From: an uncultured Roseburia sp.
Lineage (GTDB): Bacteria > Bacillota > Clostridia > Lachnospirales > Lachnospiraceae
Reading direction: 5' to 3'
Assembly: GCA_947384095.1 (NCBI GenBank)
Contig: CANDFU010000106.1
Span: forward strand, 1-6,370
Length of the DNA stretch: 6,370 nt
Shown here: one piece after another, positions 1 to 5,580 of the stretch
Numbering within the stretch: the stretch's first letter is position 1
Layout: each line of letters starts with the position of its first letter
Translations under genes and position numbers: made by a program
Notes under the pieces: model-generated
The model's input: the letters and a program-made list of their open reading frames with translations, nothing else
Told to the model about the DNA's origin: nothing
The model's database searches: none

Positions 1-714
1 GGCAATATCAGACAGATTGATTATTCTGTCTTTTACCGCGAGACATTGTTTACGGATCCGGACAGGGGAATCAACAGGGAGATGCTGATGAACGAGGTTC
101 TTCCTCATATTATTCTGATGCCGAATGCCGGAACGCGCGCCATGATGTGGCAGGAGACGGCGGGGATCCGCAGGGATACCCCGGCAAGGTTTATGTTTCC
201 TATTTTTACGGCGGTCGACATCGACGATATGATGGTGGAGACGGTCGGGAGATTCCGCTGGGAGATCTGCAGAAAGATCCAGGGCGTGCACTGGAACGAT
301 ATTCGTGACAAGTCCCTCACGTCAGAATATTGCGATTACATTCAGTTTTATAAGAAAAACAGTGAACTTTCGGCGGAGGCAAAGGAGAAAGTCAAGACCG
401 CCCTTCAGCGGGGAAGAAATAATTATCGTGAAGTGTTTGTCAAAGATTATGAGGGATGGATTAAGTTTGAGTCAAAGGGGAGTTTCCGCCTGAATAAGGT
501 GGCGCGGCAGATTCTTGTCACCTATTGCCCGTTTACCAGGCCGATCCGTCAGGAGCTGAAAGCGAATCCGATGTATCAGAATGCTATCCAGCGCTATGAG
601 ACGCAGAATCTGAAAAAAGCGCAGCGGATTGCTGGCGTTTATGATAAGTATCAGAAAGCGGGGGGCAAGATTACAAAGGAACTGCAGGACAATCTGGATT
701 TTTACGATATGTAA
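1..714 (+). CDS. Unidentified protein, C-terminal part (5' end off window)
   Basis: The frame is open from base 1 with no stop, so this is the last 237 codons of a longer gene; the TTG at 46 and the ATGs near 80-90 have no convincing ribosome binding site and are probably internal. The gene ends with an in-frame tandem stop, TAA TGA (712-717). The visible protein is soluble and hydrophilic, with no membrane segment, signal peptide or cysteine cluster. The first ~95 residues contain the segments PNAGTRAMMWQE and RFRWEICRKIQG. The last ~140 residues are charged, rich in Lys, Arg, Gln and Tyr, and probably mostly helical (for example ELSAEAKEKVKTALQRGRNN and YETQNLKKAQRIAGVYDKY). I do not recognise the family and assign no function. 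Two terminators separate it from the downstream pyr operon, so it is probably a separate transcription unit. That it is a real gene is likely from the long open frame and ordinary codon use. Confidence 0.85.
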   Translation, partial: GNIRQIDYSVFYRETLFTDPDRGINREMLMNEVLPHIILMPNAGTRAMMWQETAGIRRDTPARFMFPIFTAVDIDDMMVETVGRFRWEICRKIQGVHWNDIRDKSLTSEYCDYIQFYKKNSELSAEAKEKVKTALQRGRNNYREVFVKDYEGWIKFESKGSFRLNKVARQILVTYCPFTRPIRQELKANPMYQNAIQRYETQNLKKAQRIAGVYDKYQKAGGKITKELQDNLDFYDM

Positions 715-802
715 TGATATGCCGACAGATGGTAAGTCTGGCGAATGCCGCAGAGTTTTGTAGATTGAAACAACAGATACAGAAAAGGATTCATAAAAGG
801 GG

Positions 803-837
803 CCTGTGGAACAAATACATAAGTTCCACAGGTTTTT
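803..837 (+). terminator. Intrinsic terminator of the left-edge gene
   Basis: A perfect 10-bp stem, CCTGTGGAAC (803-812) with GTTCCACAGG (823-832), closes a 10-base loop and is followed directly by TTTTT (833-837). It lies 89 bases after the stop of the left-edge gene and points in that gene's direction. The complementary strand has only a weak tract (CCTTTTATG) after the stem, so it acts mainly on the + strand. Confidence 0.85.
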
Positions 838-895
838 CTGCTTCTGGCTGACAAGTAAGCAAAGGACGGGGCTTTCTGATCAAAATGATGAATGG

Positions 896-926
896 AAAAA
901 GCCGGGCGGATTTCGCCTGGCTTTTT
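896..926 (+). terminator. Second intrinsic terminator, potentially bidirectional
   Basis: The stem GCCGGGCG (901-908) pairs with CGCCTGGC (914-921), including one G-U pair, around the loop GATTT. It is flanked by AAAAA (896-900) and TTTTT (922-926). The A and T tracts mirror each other, so termination is possible on either strand. It sits 59 bases beyond the first terminator. It is either a backup for the left-edge gene or ends an unseen short transcript; I see no clear promoter between the two. Confidence 0.75.
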
Positions 927-962
927 CTGAGGGGAGTATAAATAATTAATAAGGGGTATAAA

Positions 963-1085
963 ATGATATCCGGTTTCAGATCGGAAGATGAGAAATCCGC
1001 ATACCACGAATTTAAGTATAGCGTATACGGATGCAAAAAGCAATTGCAAGAATCATCTTTTCATCTTTTCTGCGTTATAGTATAA
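963..1085 (+). CDS. Possible small protein or leader ORF, 40 aa
   Basis: An ATG at 963 is preceded by AAGGGG (951-956) at 6-base spacing, as good as the sites of the real genes here. The frame runs 40 codons to TAA at 1083-1085. The product begins MISGFRSEDEKSAYHEF, has a basic and polar middle with KYSVYGCKKQ, and ends in a short hydrophobic stretch, FHLFCVIV. It has two cysteines (residues 24 and 37) and resembles nothing I know. Its stop codon lies inside the -10 hexamer of the predicted pyrC promoter, so it would have to be read from a transcript starting further upstream, and I see no convincing promoter between 926 and 950. It may be a genuine small protein, a leader ORF, or chance. Only the ribosome binding site and start spacing favour it. 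Confidence 0.3.
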   Translation: MISGFRSEDEKSAYHEFKYSVYGCKKQLQESSFHLFCVIV

Positions 1086-1086
1086 T
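1058..1086 (+). promoter_or_regulatory. Sigma-A-type promoter of the pyrCKD operon
   Basis: A perfect -10 hexamer TATAAT (1081-1086) lies 17 bases after TTTTCA (1058-1063), which matches the TTGACA -35 consensus at 4 of 6 positions. Transcription would start near 1093, giving a leader of only about 34 bases before pyrC. That leaves no room for a PyrR-type attenuator with antiterminator and terminator hairpins. An 8-base palindrome GCAATTGC (1040-1047) lies just upstream of the -35 element and could be an operator, but this is speculative. Confidence 0.7.
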
Positions 1087-1113
1087 GTGCGTAGAGGGAA
1101 GAGTCAGACAGAG

Positions 1114-1119
1114 AAGGGG
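1114..1119 (+). promoter_or_regulatory. Ribosome binding site of pyrC
   Basis: AAGGGG lies 7 bases before the ATG at 1127. It fixes that ATG as the start rather than the in-frame ATG at 1031, which precedes the promoter and would add 32 residues unlike the family. Confidence 0.8.
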
Positions 1120-1126
1120 AAATACC

Positions 1127-2485
1127 ATGAATTTATTGATTAAAAACGGACATGTCATCAATCCTGCGAGCAGGCTGGATGAAAGAGCGGATGTGCTGGT
1201 AGAGAACGGAAGGGTGGCAAGGATAGAGGCGGACATAGAGACAGAAGCAGACCGTGTCATTGATGCGGCAGGATGTTTTGTCATGCCGGGTTTTATAGAT
1301 ATGCATGTGCATCTCAGGGATCCGGGATTTGAGCACAAGGAAACGGTAGAGACGGGGTGCCGCGCGGCAGCGCGTGGCGGTTTTACGACGATTCTTGCCA
1401 TGCCGAATACAAAGCCGGTGGCGGATCATCCCGATGTTGTGGACTATGTACACAACAAAGCGCGGTCGGCGGGGCTTGTCAATGTCATTCAGGTCGGGGC
1501 GGTCACTAAGGGACAGCAGGGAAAAGAGCTGTCCGATATCGAGGGAATGGTCAGAGCGGGAAGCCTTGCCATCAGCGAGGACGGAAAATCTGTCATGAAC
1601 GCGATGCTATACAGGGAAGCGATGGCCAGGGCCGCGGAGCTTGGGATTGTGGTGCTGGCGCACTGTGAGGATCGTGATCTGGTGAACGGCGGGGTGGTGA
1701 ACGCGGATGCGCATGCCGAAAAACTGGGGCTTAAGGGCATTACAAATTCTGTAGAGGATGTTATTGTGGCCAGGGATATTTTATTGAGCCATGAAACAGG
1801 GGCGAGGCTTCATCTCTGCCACTGTTCGACAAGGGACTCCGTGAAGATGGTAAGGCAGGCAAAAGCGGACAAGGTAAAGGTGACGGCAGAGGTATGCCCG
1901 CACCATTTTACGCTGACGTCGGCTGACATACCGGAAATCGATCCTTTTGTGGATCCCGAAAGCAAGGTTTCCTATGAGGCGGTGGCGGATACAAATTATA
2001 AAATGAATCCTCCGCTTCGCACGGCGGAAGATGTGCGCGCGCTGCGGGAGGGGCTGCGGGATGACATCATGGACGTCATTGCGACAGATCATGCGCCGCA
2101 TACGTCTGACGAAAAAAATACGTCGATGAATGATGCGCCGTTTGGAATTGTAGGGCTGGAGACGGCGGCGAGCCTTACCTACACGGAGCTGGTGCTTAAG
2201 GGATATCTGACACCGATGCAGATGGCGGAAAAAATGAGTTACAATCCGGCGGCAATTATCGGGATTGACAAAGGGAATATAGAACCGGGGAAGGCGGCGG
2301 ACATTGTGATTTTTGACCCTGAGGCTCATTATACGATTGATAAAAATGAGTTTGTGAGCAAAGGAAAAAATACGCCGTTTGACGGCAGGAAGGTAACGGG
2401 AAAAGTGTGTATGACCATTGTGGACGGGCATATTGTCTATGAAGATGATGCGCAGCCGCAGAGGGGAACGAAAAAGGATAAGTGA
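1127..2485 (+). CDS. pyrC: Dihydroorotase, class I zinc amidohydrolase
   Basis: PyrC reversibly cyclises N-carbamoyl-L-aspartate to L-dihydroorotate, step 3 of cytoplasmic de novo UMP synthesis. The 452-residue product has the amidohydrolase plan: a small beta domain formed by both ends (including MPGFIDMHVHLRDPG) around a TIM barrel. Expected metal and substrate residues are present: H60 and H62 in MHVHLRD, N94 in AMPNT, D152 in SEDGKS (the bridging Asp of class I enzymes in place of a carbamylated Lys), H179 in AHCED, H232 in HLCHCST, N294 in KMNPPLR, and D321 in ATDHAPH. FGIVGLE follows at 339-345. The start at 1127 is set by AAGGGG 7 bases upstream and by the normal N-terminus MNLLIKNGHVINP. 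The protein is roughly 20-25 residues longer than the usual ~425-430. The excess seems to lie at about 268-287, between the PHHFTLT and DTNYKMNPPLR motifs, plus a charged tail, QRGTKKDK. It is first in the operon; pyrK starts 17 bases after its stop. Confidence 0.97.
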   Translation: MNLLIKNGHVINPASRLDERADVLVENGRVARIEADIETEADRVIDAAGCFVMPGFIDMHVHLRDPGFEHKETVETGCRAAARGGFTTILAMPNTKPVADHPDVVDYVHNKARSAGLVNVIQVGAVTKGQQGKELSDIEGMVRAGSLAISEDGKSVMNAMLYREAMARAAELGIVVLAHCEDRDLVNGGVVNADAHAEKLGLKGITNSVEDVIVARDILLSHETGARLHLCHCSTRDSVKMVRQAKADKVKVTAEVCPHHFTLTSADIPEIDPFVDPESKVSYEAVADTNYKMNPPLRTAEDVRALREGLRDDIMDVIATDHAPHTSDEKNTSMNDAPFGIVGLETAASLTYTELVLKGYLTPMQMAEKMSYNPAAIIGIDKGNIEPGKAADIVIFDPEAHYTIDKNEFVSKGKNTPFDGRKVTGKVCMTIVDGHIVYEDDAQPQRGTKKDK

Positions 2486-2488
2486 AAA

Positions 2489-2498
2489 AAGGGGAAGG
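2489..2498 (+). promoter_or_regulatory. Ribosome binding site of pyrK
   Basis: AAGGGG (2489-2494) is 8 bases before the ATG at 2503. The in-frame GTG at 2482, which would overlap the pyrC stop as GTGA, has only AAGGA three bases away, too close to work well. The site therefore favours the ATG. Confidence 0.65.
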
Positions 2499-2502
2499 AT
2501 GG

Positions 2503-3279
2503 ATGCAGGTGACACACAGGAAGTTTCAGGAGACGGCGATTATCATACGCCAGGAAGAGATCGCAGATAATATTTACAGCATGTGGCTGCGGACAGAGGA
2601 GATTGCGGAGGCAGCGGCGGCAGGGCAGTTTCTGTCAATATACTGTAACGAGGGCAGCAGGCTGCTGCCAAGGCCCATCAGTATCTGTGAGATTGACAAA
2701 AAGGATAAGGCGGTCCGGATTGTGTACCGGGTTGCGGGCAAAGGGACAGCGGAATTCAGTACGATGCGGACCGGAAATCAGCTGATGGTGGTGGGGCCGC
2801 TGGGGAATGGGTTTCCCAGAAAAGAAAGGAAGGCGTTTCTGATCGGGGGAGGAATCGGTATCCCGCCGATGCTTCAGCTTGCGAAGGAATTGCGCTGTGA
2901 AAAACAGATTATTCTGGGATTTAAAGATGAACTCTTTTTGCTGGAAGAGTTTAAACGGCAGGGGAAAGTATACATTGCAACGGAGGACGGAAGGGCGGGT
3001 ACGGACGGAAATGTTCTTGACGCCATCCGGGAAAACGGGCTTACGGCAGATATTATATACGCCTGCGGGCCGATGCCAATGCTGCGGGCGCTGAAGGAAT
3101 ATGCTGCGGAGCGCCGTATTGAATGCTGGATTTCCATGGAGGAGCGCATGGCCTGCGGAATCGGCGCCTGTCTTGCCTGTGTATGCAGGTCACAGAACCG
3201 GGACGCGCATACGAACGTCAAAAACAAAAGAATCTGTAAGGAAGGACCGGTATTTCGGGCTGAGGAGGTGGATTTTTGA
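2503..3279 (+). CDS. pyrK: Dihydroorotate dehydrogenase B, electron-transfer subunit (FAD, 2Fe-2S)
   Basis: PyrK pairs with PyrD to form the class 1B heterotetramer and carries electrons from PyrD's FMN through a 2Fe-2S cluster and FAD to NAD+. The 258-residue product matches the usual ~255-260 and the ferredoxin-reductase-like plan. An N-terminal FAD-binding barrel carries RPIS (57-60), GKGT (79-82) and GPLGNGF (98-104). A nucleotide-binding domain carries GGGIGIPPM (115-123) and CGP (188-190). The C-terminal cluster motif is C218-x4-C223-x2-C226 with the fourth ligand probably C245 in KRICKEGPVF; an extra cysteine, C228, lies between. All key residues are intact. I chose ATG 2503 over GTG 2482 because of its better-spaced ribosome binding site; the longer form would add only MKKGEGW. 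The stop overlaps the pyrD start by one base (TGATG), indicating translational coupling of the two subunits. Confidence 0.96.
   Translation: MQVTHRKFQETAIIIRQEEIADNIYSMWLRTEEIAEAAAAGQFLSIYCNEGSRLLPRPISICEIDKKDKAVRIVYRVAGKGTAEFSTMRTGNQLMVVGPLGNGFPRKERKAFLIGGGIGIPPMLQLAKELRCEKQIILGFKDELFLLEEFKRQGKVYIATEDGRAGTDGNVLDAIRENGLTADIIYACGPMPMLRALKEYAAERRIECWISMEERMACGIGACLACVCRSQNRDAHTNVKNKRICKEGPVFRAEEVDF
3263..3270 (+). promoter_or_regulatory. Ribosome binding site of pyrD
   Basis: AGGAGGTG, a full complement of the 16S rRNA 3' end, lies 8 bases before the ATG at 3279 and inside the pyrK coding sequence. It supports 3279 over the TTG at 3276 and the ATG at 3285. Confidence 0.8.
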
Positions 3280-4184
3280 TGAAAATGGAAGTAGAATTGT
3301 GTGGCATGACATTAAAAAATCCTGTGATGACGGCTTCGGGGACGTTCGGTTCCGGCGAGGAATACGCGGAGTTTGTAGATTTAAACCGGCTGGGGGCCGT
3401 TGTCACCAAGGGAGTGGCAGCCGTGCCCTGGGAGGGAAATCAGACGCCGCGCGTGACGGAGGTGTACGGCGGGATGCTGAACGCTATCGGCCTGCAGAAC
3501 CCGGGCATTGATCTTTTTATTGAACGCGATATTCCGTTTTTGAAACAATTTGATACCAAAATCATTGTGAATGTTTGCGGACATACGACGGAAGAATATG
3601 TCGAAGTCGTAAAACGTCTCGCCAAAGAGCCGGTGGATATGCTGGAAATCAATATCTCCTGCCCGAATGTAAGGGAGGGCGGTATTGCGTTCGGGCAGGA
3701 TCCCAGGATGGTTGAGGCGATTACGCGTGAAGTGAAAAGACATGCGGCGCAGCCGGTCATCATGAAACTGTCCCCCAATGTGACAAATATTGCGGATATG
3801 GCAAAAGCAGCCGAGGCAGGCGGCGCAGATGCGCTTTCCATGATCAATACGCTGACCGGAATGAAAATCGATATCGGCAGGAGAAAGTTTGTGCTAGCCA
3901 ACAGGACAGGGGGGCTGTCGGGCCCGGCCGTGCATCCGATCGCCGTGCGGATGGTATATGAGAGCGCACAGGCAGTGAAAATACCGATCATCGGCATGGG
4001 CGGAATCCTTACGGCGGAAGATGCCATTGAAATGCTTCTTGCAGGGGCTGCCGCGGTGGCGGTCGGTACTGCCAATTTTACAAATCCGCGCGCGACGATG
4101 GATATTATCGACGGGATCAGAAGCTACATGGAAGAGTATCAGGTGGCGGATGTCAGAGAACTCATTGGAGCCGTACACAATTAG
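3279..4184 (+). CDS. pyrD: Dihydroorotate dehydrogenase B (NAD+), catalytic FMN subunit
   Basis: This subunit oxidises L-dihydroorotate to orotate on FMN, step 4 of UMP synthesis, and passes the electrons to PyrK. The 301-residue product has the length and motifs of a class 1B (PyrDB) TIM-barrel enzyme: ASGTFG (19-24), VVTKG with K44, NAIGLQNPG (68-76), NISCPNV with C128 as catalytic base (class 1 enzymes use Cys where class 2 use Ser), MKLSPN with K163, GGLSGPA (211-217), GMGGI (239-243) for FMN phosphate, and VGTANF (262-267). It lacks the N-terminal membrane extension of class 2 enzymes. The adjoining pyrK confirms the NAD+-dependent 1B type over the fumarate-linked 1A type. The start is set by AGGAGGTG at 8-base spacing and overlaps the pyrK stop by one base. 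It is the last gene of the operon here; only 31 bases separate its stop from that of the convergent kinase gene. Confidence 0.97.
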   Translation: MKMEVELCGMTLKNPVMTASGTFGSGEEYAEFVDLNRLGAVVTKGVAAVPWEGNQTPRVTEVYGGMLNAIGLQNPGIDLFIERDIPFLKQFDTKIIVNVCGHTTEEYVEVVKRLAKEPVDMLEINISCPNVREGGIAFGQDPRMVEAITREVKRHAAQPVIMKLSPNVTNIADMAKAAEAGGADALSMINTLTGMKIDIGRRKFVLANRTGGLSGPAVHPIAVRMVYESAQAVKIPIIGMGGILTAEDAIEMLLAGAAAVAVGTANFTNPRATMDIIDGIRSYMEEYQVADVRELIGAVHN

Positions 4185-4189
4185 AAGGC

Positions 4190-4207
4190 CGGGGATGAAG
4201 GCCCCCG
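4190..4207. terminator. Weak hairpin between the convergent operons
   Basis: CGGGG (4190-4194) can pair with CCCCG (4203-4207) around an 8-base loop, in the 31-base gap between the pyrD and kinase stops. On the + strand the T-rich run (GGTTTTACATTTTT) begins several bases late, and on the - strand there is no T tract. It is at best a weak terminator. A much better one for the pyr transcript lies at 4412-4443. Confidence 0.3.
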
Positions 4208-4215
4208 ACACGGTT

Positions 4216-5580
4216 TTACATTTTTCCAGGAGCTTTCAGGGGCAGCGTTATCGTGGTCCGGAAAGAGAGGTCTTCTTTTTGACAGAAAAAGCTGCCGCTA
4301 TGCAATTCCACCATCTTTTTTACACTCTTAAGGCCGATCTGATTGCCCGAAACGTTGGAGCGGTCCTGCTTTATCGCATTTGACAGCCGGATCGTAAGCA
4401 TTTCGTTTTCAACCTCCGTCTCGAGGGAGACGGAGGTCTTTTTGTCTCCATATTTTATCACATTTGAAAATAGATTTTGAAAAATACGCTTTAACATCGT
4501 TTCGTCGCCGTGCAGTGTTCCTGTGGCGGGAAGGGAGGGGGAGTCTGCGGTAAAACCGGCCAGGCGGATGAAATCCAGGTTATCGATCAGACATTCCCGG
4601 ATAAACTGAATCGGGAGTTCTGTAAAATCCGGCGACTCTTCCACTTCATACACAAGGGCATATTCAAACATGCGGTCGGTCAGTTGTTTGATATCCATGC
4701 TTTTTGCGAGACAGCGTTCCAGATAGACAGAACGGGTATCGGGATCGCTTCCTTTTAACTTTAAAATCTCAAGATAGCCGTTTAAAATCGTAAGCGGCGT
4801 GCGCAGGTCGTGGGACATTGCGGTGATCAGATCCTGGTTGGATTTTCTTGTCTCGTCTTCCTGGCGTATGTGGTCGGACAAGGTCAGACGGAGCTGGTCC
4901 AGCTCTCTGGCAAGCATTCCGATTTCATCTGTGCCGGCCGGCGGCAGCGGGTGCGATAAGTCTCCCGAGGCCATCAGGAGGATCTCGCTGCTGACCATTA
5001 GGATATCCCGGATTCTGGAATTGATGTAGAACAGTATCGGTGTGAGAAATACGAGAATGCAAAAAAAAGCGGATATCAGGATATAGGGGTAAATAAAAAG
5101 GACAGGGTGATAATCCATAATATATAATTCGGCTTCGGCATTGCGGAAGGACACGGAGTAAAACTGTGAATAGATCCGGTCCGGCCTGAAGAGAAGGTCT
5201 ACGGCATTGCTCATAAAAAGAAGCCAGGGCTTTTCTTCGTCCACAAAAATGGATGCGGGTTGTGACAGGCGATAGTATCCGTCGGTGCCGTAAAAACCTA
5301 TGGAGGTATATTCGTCGCAGAGGTCAAAGATCGGCTCCATCTGCTTTGCGGTTTCCTTGTCGTCTTCCGAATCCGGGAGATCATATTTTTTCGCCTCTTC
5401 CATAATCTGCGCAGCCAGACCTTCCTCATCCCAGCAAAACGGCGGAAAACGGGACGCCAGTTTCCAGGCATCCCAGTAATGTGCCCAGAGGAAAAAAAGC
5501 AGCAGTCCGGCAAGCGTGCCGGAAGCCAGGATAACCAGAAGAAGTCTTGTGCGTATTTTTGTGCTTTTTTCGTTATTCAC
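4216..5580 (-). CDS. Membrane sensor histidine kinase, VanS-like
   Basis: This is the sensor of a two-component system: it autophosphorylates on His and passes the phosphate to the regulator encoded just upstream. The 454-residue product has TM1 at about 12-32, an extracytoplasmic region of ~130 residues (33-160) with no domain I recognise and two cysteines (C49, C88), TM2 at about 161-186, a HAMP linker (187-238), a HisKA domain with the H box AMSHDLRTPLTIL (H257), and an ATPase domain (about 356-448) with the N box NLFSNVIKY (N369, N373). The usual DxGxG G1 box is not visible; the sequence there reads IRLSNAIKQDRSNVSGNQIGLKSVKKMVELHSG, keeping only the IGL part of the later glycine motif. 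The GTG start at 5580 has AAAGGGG 7 bases upstream and overlaps the regulator's stop by 8 bases, so the two are translationally coupled. Its stimulus and targets cannot be inferred here. The gene contains a terminator hairpin for the opposing operon. Confidence 0.93.
   Translation of the reverse strand: MNNEKSTKIRTRLLLVILASGTLAGLLLFFLWAHYWDAWKLASRFPPFCWDEEGLAAQIMEEAKKYDLPDSEDDKETAKQMEPIFDLCDEYTSIGFYGTDGYYRLSQPASIFVDEEKPWLLFMSNAVDLLFRPDRIYSQFYSVSFRNAEAELYIMDYHPVLFIYPYILISAFFCILVFLTPILFYINSRIRDILMVSSEILLMASGDLSHPLPPAGTDEIGMLARELDQLRLTLSDHIRQEDETRKSNQDLITAMSHDLRTPLTILNGYLEILKLKGSDPDTRSVYLERCLAKSMDIKQLTDRMFEYALVYEVEESPDFTELPIQFIRECLIDNLDFIRLAGFTADSPSLPATGTLHGDETMLKRIFQNLFSNVIKYGDKKTSVSLETEVENEMLTIRLSNAIKQDRSNVSGNQIGLKSVKKMVELHSGSFFCQKEDLSFRTTITLPLKAPGKM
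4412..4443 (+). terminator. Strong intrinsic terminator facing the pyr operon, inside the kinase gene
   Basis: A perfect 11-bp inverted repeat, ACCTCCGTCTC (4412-4422) and GAGACGGAGGT (4427-4437), closes the tetraloop GAGG and is followed by CTTTTT (4438-4443). This is textbook intrinsic terminator form on the + strand, with no T tract on the - strand. It lies 228 bases beyond the pyrD stop and within codons about 382-390 of the convergent histidine kinase, around SVSLETE. It would end pyrCKD mRNA that reads through the gap and spare the rest of the kinase gene from antisense transcription. The repeat also encodes protein, so chance cannot be excluded. Confidence 0.6.

Noticed and set aside
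869..908. Possible antiterminator: GGCTTT (870-875) pairing with AAAGCC (898-903) against the second terminator
   Set aside because: Only 6 bp with a long loop, much weaker than the terminator it would oppose, with no promoter or ligand-binding domain upstream to suggest a riboswitch.
702..1049. A - strand open frame of 115 codons across the intergenic gap
   Set aside because: It runs through both terminators and the small ORF, has no supporting ribosome binding site or recognisable protein, and is best explained as chance.
1101..1120. A partial match to the PyrR RNA-binding loop (CAGAGA followed by AGG) just before pyrC
   Set aside because: The flanks cannot form the required stem around the CAGAGA loop, and the same bases are the ribosome binding site region.
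1031..1126. A 32-residue N-terminal extension of dihydroorotase from the ATG at 1031
   Set aside because: It would start upstream of the promoter, lacks a ribosome binding site and is not part of the family; the ATG at 1127 has AAGGGG at 7 bases.
3101..3511. A 136-codon + strand frame overlapping the pyrK/pyrD junction
   Set aside because: It is a shifted-frame shadow of two confidently identified genes, with an Arg/Gly-rich composition typical of such frames.
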